Positions 15,724 through 24,559 of a DNA stretch of 43,923 bases are shown here, in pieces. How positions within the stretch are numbered: the stretch's first letter is position 1; the number at the start of each line of letters is the position of its first letter. The notes below the pieces were generated by a model. It was not told the DNA's origin and ran no database searches. It was given only the letters and a program-made list of their open reading frames with translations. Source of the stretch: Lachnospiraceae bacterium (lineage in GTDB: Bacteria; Bacillota; Clostridia; Lachnospirales; Lachnospiraceae); the NCBI GenBank assembly GCA_030526405.1, contig JAUNCZ010000026.1, positions 1 to 43,923 on the forward strand. The letters run 5' to 3'. The position numbers and the translations under genes are program-made.

Positions 15724-17415
15724 TCAGATATTCAGAATTACCCGAAATTCTGTTCCTGCATCCTGGATTCCTGCCTTTCCTACTTTACCCCAGAACGAAG
15801 TCGCTGTCGTATTCACTGACGTATCAAGGGCTTTCCTGCAGGCTGCTCTGAAATACTCTCCCTCGGAAAATGCCCTCAGGTCTGCTCCAAACACAGAGTT
15901 GTACCGCCCCATCATCCCCAGATGCTTCGGATACAGAAGACAGGCTCTTTCACAATACCCGGGACAGTGGGTTACCCGCTGATAGGCGCCTCTGTCCCCC
16001 CTGGTGATCAGACCGTGGAGGGGACAGAAGGTTCCTGTATTCATCTGATACCAGGGAAGATACCATGTATTTCCGGTTATTCCCATGGCATCACACCTGG
16101 AGTTTCCTGCTTTGCCAATTGCATCATTACTAATCTTTTCTGCTTTACCAATGGCATCACACCTGCCGTCTCTAACCTCTCCTCTGGTATCACATCTGCT
16201 GCTTTCGGCTGCGCCCATGGTTTCATCGGATGTATGCAGATATTTCATGCGGGCATCCCGTTTTCTTTTGTGCATCAGCACCCCGGTACTGACACAAAAT
16301 CTTCCAAAATCGCCCTGCTGTTGCTGAAATCTGATCCAGTTCCTGATTCCCGCATCATTTACCACCAGTTCCAGTTCCAGATTCAGCTGGGTAATCAGCC
16401 CGTGAACAGAGGAAAGATAGCTCTGGGTCTCCTGCACCTGCAGCTCAGAAACCGGTGCCAGCACCAGTACAGGCTTCAGTATGCCATCAGACATACCACT
16501 ACCATCAGACATGCCATTATCATCAGGCATATCAATACCATCAGACATACCTATACCCCCAGGATTTCCGGCAATGGAAGTCAGAATTTCTGACAGCAAT
16601 GGCAAGTCAGGTCTCTGACAGCCACAAAACTGGTTTCCTATATACAGGAATTCATAGTTTTGCCGGGAAAATGGATGCTGCAGGGTAACCAGCCCCAGCC
16701 TCTCCAGGGATTTTTCAATGTAGCCGGCATGCCCCAGGGACAGCCAATGTCTGCAGGCAGCAGCCGTTTCGAGGGAAATGCCGAATTTCAGGCCAGCTCC
16801 CCACAGATCGTATCCGTATTCTTTCTCTGTTTCCGGTACTGCATCAGCAGAATAATGCTCGTAATCCCACTCTTCTTCCGACAATTGGCCTGGTTTCATG
16901 GAATCCCTCTGTAACCAGCTCCAGGTTTCCGGCCTGTACTGCTGTGCAATCTCCCGCCGATTATGCTCCATCTGCTCCCTGGCACTGCCACAGAATTCCT
17001 CCTCATGTTCCGGATAGGTGCCGGTGAGAACATGGGAAAGCCCTGCATCCTCAAGGGAAAGTCTGGCCCGGATGTAGGAAAGATACTCCTTTGACAGGGA
17101 AATGGCACAGCTCCGATAGGCGGAATGATCTGTTGTTAATTCATATAGAATCCAATACTTTTCTCTCTCCATCATCTCGAGAGAAAAATCGCCCTTTTTC
17201 AGATGTACCTGCTGTTCCCCAGGTTTTTTTCCCTCAAAGGCGCAAAAAAAAGAAAAATTCACCCCGGAAACCTGCTCCATGTGTTTTTCCATGGAAACAG
17301 GAACCCGCAGAGTGCAATAGTCCGGTGACATCTCCAGAAACCGAATCTCCAGAGACGAAGGAATGACTGATTCATCAAAAATCAGAGTTCCCCCGCAGAT
17401 TGCAAAGGGAATCAT
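15724..17415 (-). CDS. Cysteine-rich protein of unknown function, coupled to DUF3786 gene
   Basis: This 563-residue protein is not recognised with certainty. The C-terminal half has barrel-like strands (VLVLAPVSE, LELVVNDAGI, FCVSTGVLM) and a cysteine cluster near 470-500 (TFCPLHG, THCPGYCERACLLYP), suggesting a U32-like fold with a bound metal cluster. The middle is interrupted by two low-complexity stretches: a Gly/Met/Ser/Asp run near 283-312 and a run of RCDAIGKA-like units near 405-450. The start ATG overlaps the TGA of the DUF3786 gene (ATGA), so translation is coupled. The neighbouring U32-like gene supports a joint redox or modification function. There is no signal peptide. Confidence 0.6.
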   Translation of the reverse strand: MIPFAICGGTLIFDESVIPSSLEIRFLEMSPDYCTLRVPVSMEKHMEQVSGVNFSFFCAFEGKKPGEQQVHLKKGDFSLEMMEREKYWILYELTTDHSAYRSCAISLSKEYLSYIRARLSLEDAGLSHVLTGTYPEHEEEFCGSAREQMEHNRREIAQQYRPETWSWLQRDSMKPGQLSEEEWDYEHYSADAVPETEKEYGYDLWGAGLKFGISLETAAACRHWLSLGHAGYIEKSLERLGLVTLQHPFSRQNYEFLYIGNQFCGCQRPDLPLLSEILTSIAGNPGGIGMSDGIDMPDDNGMSDGSGMSDGILKPVLVLAPVSELQVQETQSYLSSVHGLITQLNLELELVVNDAGIRNWIRFQQQQGDFGRFCVSTGVLMHKRKRDARMKYLHTSDETMGAAESSRCDTRGEVRDGRCDAIGKAEKISNDAIGKAGNSRCDAMGITGNTWYLPWYQMNTGTFCPLHGLITRGDRGAYQRVTHCPGYCERACLLYPKHLGMMGRYNSVFGADLRAFSEGEYFRAACRKALDTSVNTTATSFWGKVGKAGIQDAGTEFRVILNI

Positions 17416-18044
17416 ATATCCTTCTCCAGCATCTTTTCAGTAATAGTCTCCAGCACCATGCCCACCATATACCAGAGAGTCTCAAAAAACAGATAGTTGC
17501 AGATATCTGAATCAAGAAACACCGTGAGCTGGGCAGGGAATTCATCATCCGATTCATAGAAGGAAAGCTGAAGGGCAATATTCCCAAACAGCGGAATTCG
17601 GAAGGCCACATCCCCCTTTCCCATGGGGACACCGCCAAGGCTTCTGCAGGCAGCTGCCAGATCCTCACAGGCTCCATCAAAGAGCTTTACCCCCTTTCCG
17701 AAAAAGCCATCTCCCAGCTGTGTGGAGGTGGTTCCTCCCTTTACCCGGTTCAGGCTCTCAAGAGAGGTATAGTTTCCGGACAGCCGAATGGGATCCGGGG
17801 TATGACAGAGAAGATCACAGATGGTCAGAACAGCATTGCTGTCCGCTTCCAGCCAGGAACAGGGATGCTTTATCTCCATCAAAGGCTGCCCACGATGGAG
17901 CCGATACTGTTTCTGGCAAAAGGTGATATAGATATACTCTTCATCTGCTTCAAGTCCAAGTCTGCGGATCAGAGCGTCCTGATCATAGGTGAGAAAACGC
18001 ACCAGCGCGTCCCTTTTAAACTTGTCATAATTTGATTCCTGCAT
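17412..18044 (-). CDS. DUF3786 domain protein
   Basis: The 210-residue protein matches the DUF3786 pattern as I remember it: the GDVAFRIPLFGNIALQLSFYESDDEFPAQLTVF region and a C-terminal ETLWYMVGMVLE helix. Family members occur in strict anaerobes, often beside iron-sulfur or corrinoid proteins, but no activity is established. I start it at ATG 18044 because AGGAGG lies 6 nt upstream; the longer frame to 18221 has no such support. Its stop overlaps the start of the next gene by 4 bp. The 79-bp gap to the upstream response-regulator gene allows a joint transcript. Confidence 0.75.
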   Translation of the reverse strand: MQESNYDKFKRDALVRFLTYDQDALIRRLGLEADEEYIYITFCQKQYRLHRGQPLMEIKHPCSWLEADSNAVLTICDLLCHTPDPIRLSGNYTSLESLNRVKGGTTSTQLGDGFFGKGVKLFDGACEDLAAACRSLGGVPMGKGDVAFRIPLFGNIALQLSFYESDDEFPAQLTVFLDSDICNYLFFETLWYMVGMVLETITEKMLEKDI

Positions 18045-18123
18045 GTTGTTCCTCCTGATTCCCAGTAAGAGTCTTTTATGATTCTCAGCCGGCTGTCTCC
18101 GCCTGACAGTTTTCCGGCTGTTT

Positions 18124-18753
18124 CTATGATTTTTTACGAATAACGATTCCCAGACTTCTGGCCTCGGAAACCAGCTCCGTTCTGGTTTTGAAGCCTGTTT
18201 TGTCCAGCAGATGCTGCACATGGTATTTTACTGTTCCCGGAGAGATATGAAGCCGCTCTCCGATGGCCGTGTTGGTATCTCCGGTGGTGAGTTCCTTCAG
18301 AATATCCAGCTCACGGGGAGTAAACTCGTGGTTCGTGGTATTTCCGATATGCACAAGGGGCGTTTCGTCAGGATAAATATGCTCACCATTCATGGTGCGT
18401 TCCATAACAGACAGAATACTGTCCTTCTGACCGTCCTTGTACCAGAAGGAATCCACACCGATCCTCCGTGCCTGCTCAAGCCAGGAATACTCCGGCATTG
18501 AAGTTACAATAATGATCTTGATCTGGGGAAATGCCTTCTTAATCTCCTCCGCGGCATCCAGCCCGCTGTGTCCCAGCTCCGTCATTACGTCCATGAGAAT
18601 CACATCAACCTTTTTATTTTTGCAAACAGCATATGCGGCAGAAGCGTTGGATACGGAAAGCAGATGCTGAAATTTATCACTGGATTTCACGTGAATTTCA
18701 AACAGCTGTCTTGGCATATCCTGATCCTCTACAATTAATACATTGTATGCCAT
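18124..18753 (-). CDS. NarL/LuxR-family response regulator
   Basis: This DNA-binding regulator has an N-terminal receiver domain with VEDQD, phospho-acceptor Asp55 (ILMDVM), the conserved Thr (IVTS) and Lys (WYKDG). The C-terminal LuxR-type helix-turn-helix is FTPRELDILKEL...ISPGTVKYHV. The start is placed at ATG 18753 because GGAGG is 8 nt upstream of it but only 2 nt from the ATG at 18759. It is encoded after the HDEMN kinase and multi-TM protein genes, which are its likely upstream partners. The kinase gene ends 232 bp upstream of this start. Confidence 0.92.
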   Translation of the reverse strand: MAYNVLIVEDQDMPRQLFEIHVKSSDKFQHLLSVSNASAAYAVCKNKKVDVILMDVMTELGHSGLDAAEEIKKAFPQIKIIIVTSMPEYSWLEQARRIGVDSFWYKDGQKDSILSVMERTMNGEHIYPDETPLVHIGNTTNHEFTPRELDILKELTTGDTNTAIGERLHISPGTVKYHVQHLLDKTGFKTRTELVSEARSLGIVIRKKS

Positions 18754-18899
18754 CTCCATCGCCTCCTTTCCAAAATCGTGGGTTTTTACGATGATTCAGA
18801 TACGATTCGCGTCATCCTACCACTTTACTATTATTATAAAATATTTTTATACTTTTACATCCCCCAATCAGCAGATATCATAAAAAACTCATAAAACTC

Positions 18900-18979
18900 T
18901 TCTGTTTTTCAAGAAGACAGTCTTCTCTGCAATGTGCAATGCTTCTGTTTCTCAAAAAGACAGTCTTCTCTGCAGAGTG
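18900..18979. repeat. Two 43-bp direct repeats after a kinase gene
   Basis: Copies at 18900 and 18943 share TTCTGTTT-TCAA-AAGACAGTCTTCTCTGCA. Each contains a GAAGAC/GTCTTC-type palindrome. They sit between the kinase gene at 18986 and the regulator gene, in the 3' region of the kinase mRNA. Confidence 0.6.
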
Positions 18980-18985
18980 AATGTT

Positions 18986-20221
18986 TTACAGGTTTATCTT
19001 CATCTGCAGAGTGAATTTCTCCCCGATCTGCACAGACAGTTCTGCCCCCTGCTCCTCCGCCATCAGCTTCAGATTTGCCAGGCCGCCGGTGAAGGTAACC
19101 TCTTTCTCAGGCATTTTTCCGGAATTGGAAAAACGGCAGATAACAGTTGTGTCATTCTGCTCAAACACAATCTCCATCCTGTCTGCTTCCCCGTGCTTCA
19201 CACAGTTGATGATGGCCTCATAGGCAGCAGCAAACAGCAGTTCTCTCTGCTTTTTACTGATGTTTTTTGGAATCTGTCCCCTTGTGTCCAGACGGACATT
19301 CAGGGCATCCGCCAGCTGGTGAAGCCGCTCCACCGCATTCACGGCAGAGATATCTTCAGAGGCATGACTCAGCAGCAGGGCATTCTGCTCCCAGAGATCA
19401 AAAATCCGATCCATTTTTTTGATGTCAGCCGTATCAGCAGCGGTGGTGGTCAGCATCAGGCGGTTCATCTCGTCGTGAATGTGCATTTTGGCCTGAAGCA
19501 CCTCCTGCCGGCGCACAATGTCATCGATATTGATCTGGTAGGCCGCCAGCTCCGCCTTCATCTTCGTCAGTTCTCTGGTACCCTGTTCCAGCTCCCGAAC
19601 GATCAGATACTCCTTGCTGATGTCCGTTGCCTTCATTTCAAACAGGGGCTCTCTGTCATATTCCAGTTCACGAATCTCAAAATTCCAGAAGATACCATCT
19701 ATCTTGATAATCTCACCGTATAGGCATGCTTTGAATTCATTTCCATTCATCAGACCCCTGCCAGTGATAGCAAAACACAGCTCTTTCATGCAGGAATTGG
19801 AAAAAATCACCTTTCCATTCTTTCTCCAGAAGCAGATTCCGCAGTGCATCTCATCACTCAGCATCTTGATTGCCTCTGTGGTCACATGGGTTCTGGAATA
19901 ATGCACCAGTTTCAGGTAAACCCAGAGAATTCCCGCCGCCAGAGTGATCTGCAGCAACACAAAGAAGATCAGGGGGCGCTGGACGATCCACATGGGAAGG
20001 GACAGGTGATTGAATCTGTTTATATAACAGGGTCTGGTCATCTCTGTCAGCTGGCAGAACAGGAAGGATATCATCCAGAAAAACACTTCTGCGGCCATAT
20101 GATAAAACTTGCGGAGATAACCGGAATAGACAATCGCACTTAAGGAAATCAGAAACAAAAGCAAAAAGCCGGAACCCACCAAAGCCTTTGTAATGTCAGA
20201 TGAAGTCAACAATACAGTCAT
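18986..20221 (-). CDS. Membrane sensor histidine kinase with PAS-like and HDEMN motif (copy 1)
   Basis: This 411-residue kinase has three N-terminal membrane segments (about 11-33, 42-60 and 84-105), a PAS-like domain at about 115-205 and a coiled linker. The phospho-acceptor region is HIHDEMNRL with His249, in the HD(E) style of HisKA_3-type kinases. The ATPase domain has an N-box EAIINCVKHG (Glu335, Asn339) and a GGLANL motif. It overlaps the stop of the multi-TM pseudokinase gene by 4 bp (ATGA), so the two are made together. Its likely regulator is the NarL-type protein at 18124. A close paralogue of the same length lies at 24556. Confidence 0.9.
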   Translation of the reverse strand: MTVLLTSSDITKALVGSGFLLLFLISLSAIVYSGYLRKFYHMAAEVFFWMISFLFCQLTEMTRPCYINRFNHLSLPMWIVQRPLIFFVLLQITLAAGILWVYLKLVHYSRTHVTTEAIKMLSDEMHCGICFWRKNGKVIFSNSCMKELCFAITGRGLMNGNEFKACLYGEIIKIDGIFWNFEIRELEYDREPLFEMKATDISKEYLIVRELEQGTRELTKMKAELAAYQINIDDIVRRQEVLQAKMHIHDEMNRLMLTTTAADTADIKKMDRIFDLWEQNALLLSHASEDISAVNAVERLHQLADALNVRLDTRGQIPKNISKKQRELLFAAAYEAIINCVKHGEADRMEIVFEQNDTTVICRFSNSGKMPEKEVTFTGGLANLKLMAEEQGAELSVQIGEKFTLQMKINL

Positions 20222-21966
20222 ACCGAATCACCTCTTTCCTGGTATGTAAAACAGATGTAGGTTATCTCATCCTCCTGCTCCTCCCTGGTAAGAATTCGCA
20301 GATTCGCCAGCATGTAAAGGGTATCCATGGACACCAGCTGTCTGCTGCCTGTACCACCTGCAGCGTATTGCAGAGTTTGCACTTCCTCTGCCCCCCCACA
20401 GGCAGGCTGCTCCTCTCCCGGTTCCATCTCCAGATTGATTTTAAACTGGATTCTTCTCTCTGCTCTTGAAATATTCACAATAACCCCTCGCAGCCCGGGC
20501 AGGTTCTTTTCTACAATACTTTCAAATGCTTCAAAGAGTCCAAGTGCCGCCTCAAAAGCAATGCTTCCTTCTGCGGTGTGGACACACTCCCCGGGTATCC
20601 CATAGAAATTCAGATAACGGAGATATTCGTTCACGGACAGGCACAGTTCTCCCGTGTTAATGACATTTGCCGTCTCGGCAATCAGCATCATATTGGCATA
20701 GCGCTTGATGTAGGCACTTAACAACAGGATTTCCCTGCGGTATCGATCCTGCAGCTGTCTGTCAGAGGTCTTTTTTGCCTTCCCTGCCAGCTCTGATATT
20801 TTCAGAGACTGACGCTTCACCCGGTTGACAATGGAATCGTACACTGCAATTCGATGCTCGATCACTGCCTGCTTTTCCTTCAGCTCATTCTGATGGCGAA
20901 GCAGCTCTGTCTCCTGAAGCAGTTCCCCTCTCAGCTCTGACAGTGCTTCCTCCAGCTGATCCAGCCTGGAAATATCATGCACAATGTATCCAAAGCCCCC
21001 TGGAATGGTTCGTTTCTGCATAATTGAATGGGGTTCCACTCTGGAACCGCTGGGCATGACCAGCTGCTGTTCAGAAAGAGACCTGCTGCACTCAGTGGAA
21101 AACAGAATTTTTCCCGCATTATTTCTGATTTCACAGGCAAGGGAGCAAAGTCTGAACAGTCCATTGTAGTCATCATTTACCGGGATAAGGCGAAGCTCCA
21201 TAAAGCATTCCAGAATACCTGCAGTCATAAACATATAGATTTCCGGAAATTCCAGAACCTTCAGATCGTTTATTTTGAGCATATGCCCTGTCATCAGCAG
21301 AACAATCTGAAAGACTCCGATAAAAAATGGGATCAGAATCACCCAGGTATTTTTCAGAATTCCATCGATTCTTGACTTAAAGATCAGAATCACCATAGAA
21401 CAGAGATACATAAAATACTGCCAGATAATGACAACCCAGTAGAGCCAGCCATAGGAATAATCGGAATTCCAGTCCTCAAAGTTCTTCCCGAACCGGAAAA
21501 TCAGCTGATGGGAGTCATTGGTGAGCACCATAAACAAAAGAAAAAGAGTAACAAACAGGAACAGCATACTTGTTCCGGACTGTACAGTCGGTTCCCTCCT
21601 TGCCACTGTCAGAGCGATAAAGAACAGCAGCATCGGAATCAGCATGGTGGGAATATAGTAGGAATACCAGGTGTGGCGGGCTGATATTTCCAGATCTGCC
21701 ACCAGCTCATATTTCAAAGTACGAAGAATCATAAAAAGCAGCTGCATATACCCGATGGCCATGATCAACTTGTGAAGAATTCCCTTTCTCTCCACACGGA
21801 AGGAATAATACAGGATCAGACACACCGTTATGGGCGGCAGCAGAAAATTGCTGAGACGAACAGGCATAAACCGGTCCTGCCATACACTGACCTCAACAAG
21901 TCCCATCGCCGCCATCAGAATGTAATAGATCGAAAGTCGTTTTAATACGTTTGTTACCTCACGCAT
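20218..21966 (-). CDS. Multi-TM sensor pseudokinase (histidine-kinase N-terminal 7TM type, copy 1)
   Basis: This 582-residue protein has about eight N-terminal hydrophobic segments (10-250), with motifs TNDSHQLIF, YGWLYW and IPVNDDY known from 7TM-type histidine-kinase sensor domains. A PAS-like part (about 255-330) and a coiled coil follow. The C-terminal part has helices like a dimerisation domain, but I see no usable N- or G-box, so it appears not to bind ATP in the standard way. It is translated just before, and overlapping with, the intact kinase at 18986. I infer that it senses a ligand and controls that kinase as a complex. The start has no ideal ribosome site. Confidence 0.85.
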   Translation of the reverse strand: MREVTNVLKRLSIYYILMAAMGLVEVSVWQDRFMPVRLSNFLLPPITVCLILYYSFRVERKGILHKLIMAIGYMQLLFMILRTLKYELVADLEISARHTWYSYYIPTMLIPMLLFFIALTVARREPTVQSGTSMLFLFVTLFLLFMVLTNDSHQLIFRFGKNFEDWNSDYSYGWLYWVVIIWQYFMYLCSMVILIFKSRIDGILKNTWVILIPFFIGVFQIVLLMTGHMLKINDLKVLEFPEIYMFMTAGILECFMELRLIPVNDDYNGLFRLCSLACEIRNNAGKILFSTECSRSLSEQQLVMPSGSRVEPHSIMQKRTIPGGFGYIVHDISRLDQLEEALSELRGELLQETELLRHQNELKEKQAVIEHRIAVYDSIVNRVKRQSLKISELAGKAKKTSDRQLQDRYRREILLLSAYIKRYANMMLIAETANVINTGELCLSVNEYLRYLNFYGIPGECVHTAEGSIAFEAALGLFEAFESIVEKNLPGLRGVIVNISRAERRIQFKINLEMEPGEEQPACGGAEEVQTLQYAAGGTGSRQLVSMDTLYMLANLRILTREEQEDEITYICFTYQERGDSV

Positions 21967-22056
21967 ACCAGATCACCCCCCAGTCATCCGCCAATATACA
22001 CGTAAATTCATATTAACCTGAACCATTTACCAATATACACACACATGATCTCTGTT

Positions 22057-22878
22057 TTACAATTCCCGGATCAAAGCCTCCAGTCTATCCATTCCCCAGG
22101 AATACTCCTTCATAAATTCTGTATCAGCAGCTCTCAGCTTATTCTTTGTGCGCTTTGAGGCTGCACGTCTGTATTCCTCCAGCCAGTCCGCCAGGTCACT
22201 GCGGCAGATTTTTGTGTTCAGCATCTGGCCCCTTCCTGTGGAAAGCAGCAGATCGCTGATCTCAGCCTTTTCCAGGGCATCACGAAGTCGTTTCAGAGCA
22301 TTGTAATACACCTTCATATGGGCATTGTCGCACACACGGTTCTCCCAGATGGTGGTGTACAGCTCCTCATTGCTGATCTCCCTGCCCATATAGGATACAA
22401 TAAGAGCCAGAATCTCCTTGGTCTTGCCCACCATAGACACAGGCTTGTCCTCAGCCATAACAGAAAATCTGCCAAAGGTATGGATCGCAATATCCTTTTT
22501 CCTGGTTTCAGCCACCGCCGGCAGAAGCTTATTCAGCTTTGCCACCACAGTTTTCATGGTGTCATGGGAATAGGGCTTCACCACATAATAATCCGCACCG
22601 ATCTCATTGGATTCCTTGATGTAGGAATCATAGGCTGTAACAAACACGATCAGCAGGTCCGGCCTGGCAGCCTTCAGCTCTTTGGCCAGCTCCAGTCCCG
22701 ACAGCTCCGGCATCTCGATATCCAGAAAAGCCGCATCCACCGGATTCTCCAGAATAAAATCCCTGGCATCCTGGGAATCCTCAAATTCACCGCAGATTTC
22801 AAAATCAGGGATATCTGCTGTATATCGCTTAAAGCTTCTGATCATAATAGGCTCATCATCTACAATTACCGCTCTCAT
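22057..22878 (-). CDS. Response regulator with SARP-like winged helix
   Basis: This 273-residue regulator has a receiver domain (VIVDDEP, phospho-acceptor Asp53 in FLDIEMPE, TAYDS, KPYS) followed by a transcription-regulator winged helix (HTFGRFSVM...LALIVSYMGREISNEELYTTIW) and a helical tail, as in SARP/BTAD-type regulators. I start it at ATG 22878 since AAGGAG lies 6 nt upstream. The longer frame to 22932 would begin in a microrepeat (AATACG/AATAAG) that overlaps the kinase gene's end. It follows the YesM-type kinase gene after 28 bp and is its natural partner. Confidence 0.92.
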   Translation of the reverse strand: MRAVIVDDEPIMIRSFKRYTADIPDFEICGEFEDSQDARDFILENPVDAAFLDIEMPELSGLELAKELKAARPDLLIVFVTAYDSYIKESNEIGADYYVVKPYSHDTMKTVVAKLNKLLPAVAETRKKDIAIHTFGRFSVMAEDKPVSMVGKTKEILALIVSYMGREISNEELYTTIWENRVCDNAHMKVYYNALKRLRDALEKAEISDLLLSTGRGQMLNTKICRSDLADWLEEYRRAASKRTKNKLRAADTEFMKEYSWGMDRLEALIREL

Positions 22879-22906
22879 TCCATTCTCCTTATTCTTATTC
22901 GTATTC

Positions 22907-24559
22907 TTATTCGTATTCTTCCATCTCTTCATTCTGAAGCCTGTGCTTTGTATCCTTCAATGGAATATGTACCCACACCCGGGTTCCCTCCCCCGGCTTG
23001 CTGATTCCATTCAGCTCCGCATTCATGCTGTTTTTATAACGCAGGATCAGATTCTTCACACCGGTGGAATCACAGATTCCGGCATCAATCTCCTGCTTTT
23101 TCTTCTCGGAATCGAAGCCGACTCCGTCATCCTCCACCAGAATCTCCACGTAATCATCATTTCTGGATGTGTGAACCCAGACGGTACCGGTTTTGTTTCT
23201 CTTTTTAGATATTCCGTGGCGGATGGCATTCTCCACCAGGGGCTGGATGCCAAGGGGAATGATCATAAAATCCGTATCCTGGATATCATAGACCACTGTA
23301 AGCCGATCCCCCAGGCGCATCTTTTCAATGCCCACATAGGCCTGGATGTTCTTCAGTTCCTGCTCAAAGGGCACCAGCTCTTTGGAATTCATGGCCCGCA
23401 GACAGGCCCTGAGATAATTGGTGAAATCCAGCAGCAGCTCTGCCGCATACTCCGGTGATTCCAGCACGATCTCCCGGATGGAGCTGAGGGAATTGTACAG
23501 GAAATGGGGTTGCAGCTGGCTGATGGAATTCTGCAGCTGGGCCTCTTTCAGGGCTTCCCGCAGTTCATTTTCCCGAAGCTTCAGCTGCATCAGACGATCC
23601 GCCTCTTTGGTATCCCGTCTCACAATCAGCACATATCTGGTGATGGCAATGGAGTTCAGCAGGATCAGAATGATAATGGCAATAATAATGATCAGCCGAC
23701 CCATCATTCGCGTATACAGCTCTTCACTGTCCATGGCCACGCCAATGGAGAAAAATCTGTTTTTTGTTAATTCCCTTGGAATGGTGACGATTCGCACATG
23801 GACACGCACACCATAGTAATTATTATACAGGTAGGAGCCGGAAGTAGCCTCGCCCTTCATCTCATTTTCCAGCATAATGGAATAGCCGTCCTGACGATCC
23901 AGGATCTCCTGGCGGCTCAGCACCATGGAAGGGGGCTGGTTATCATGATTCTGCACCAGCAGACCACTGTCGGGATCGTACAGCACCACCCAGTGGCTTC
24001 TCCTCAGATGCTCCGGAATGATCGTGTCATAAAAATGATCCAGATTGATCAGAAGATAATAGGTATAGGGGGACACATGGTATTTCAGCTTTGCCGCAAT
24101 GGCGTAGCGACCGTTCTGGTCCTCCACCACATACATATCATCCTCCTCAAGATCCTCAAGAAAGGTGTAGGTGTAGGTTCCCGGCTTATCTGCCACGTTC
24201 AGACAGTAGATCTGTTCTTCACCGTCGAAGATCAGGACGCCCTCCACGATATCCTTCTCAAACAGCAGGGAATCCTGTAAAAATGCATCCATCTCCTCTC
24301 TGTCCCCGGTTTCCCCGAATTGCCGTTCTATCTCATGAAACTGCTTCAGATTCAGGATATATTTCAGCTCAGAATTCAGGTTTCTGTTCTGAAGAGCCAG
24401 CAGACTGTCCAGCGAACAGGCATCTGAAAAAAGCATCTCATCCCTCTGCTTCAGATTGTTCAGGGTATCCATATGAAAGATGATATTGATGGCGATGATA
24501 CCTGCCACAGTAAACAGCAATGAAAAAATATAATACATATTCTTGTGTTTGTGTTTCAT
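22907..24559 (-). CDS. YesM/LytS-type sensor histidine kinase with extracytoplasmic domain
   Basis: This 550-residue kinase has a first TM at about 9-29, an extracytoplasmic Cache-like domain (about 35-285) and a second TM at about 288-308. The His_kinase domain has phospho-acceptor His352 in QPHFLYNSL, N-box LVENAIRHG (Asn444) and DDGVGF. It signals to the SARP-like regulator encoded 28 bp downstream. Its start overlaps the stop of the upstream HDEMN kinase by 4 bp (ATGA). That arrangement links a full YesM-type two-component system to a paralogous sensor pair on one transcript. Confidence 0.93.
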   Translation of the reverse strand: MKHKHKNMYYIFSLLFTVAGIIAINIIFHMDTLNNLKQRDEMLFSDACSLDSLLALQNRNLNSELKYILNLKQFHEIERQFGETGDREEMDAFLQDSLLFEKDIVEGVLIFDGEEQIYCLNVADKPGTYTYTFLEDLEEDDMYVVEDQNGRYAIAAKLKYHVSPYTYYLLINLDHFYDTIIPEHLRRSHWVVLYDPDSGLLVQNHDNQPPSMVLSRQEILDRQDGYSIMLENEMKGEATSGSYLYNNYYGVRVHVRIVTIPRELTKNRFFSIGVAMDSEELYTRMMGRLIIIIAIIILILLNSIAITRYVLIVRRDTKEADRLMQLKLRENELREALKEAQLQNSISQLQPHFLYNSLSSIREIVLESPEYAAELLLDFTNYLRACLRAMNSKELVPFEQELKNIQAYVGIEKMRLGDRLTVVYDIQDTDFMIIPLGIQPLVENAIRHGISKKRNKTGTVWVHTSRNDDYVEILVEDDGVGFDSEKKKQEIDAGICDSTGVKNLILRYKNSMNAELNGISKPGEGTRVWVHIPLKDTKHRLQNEEMEEYE

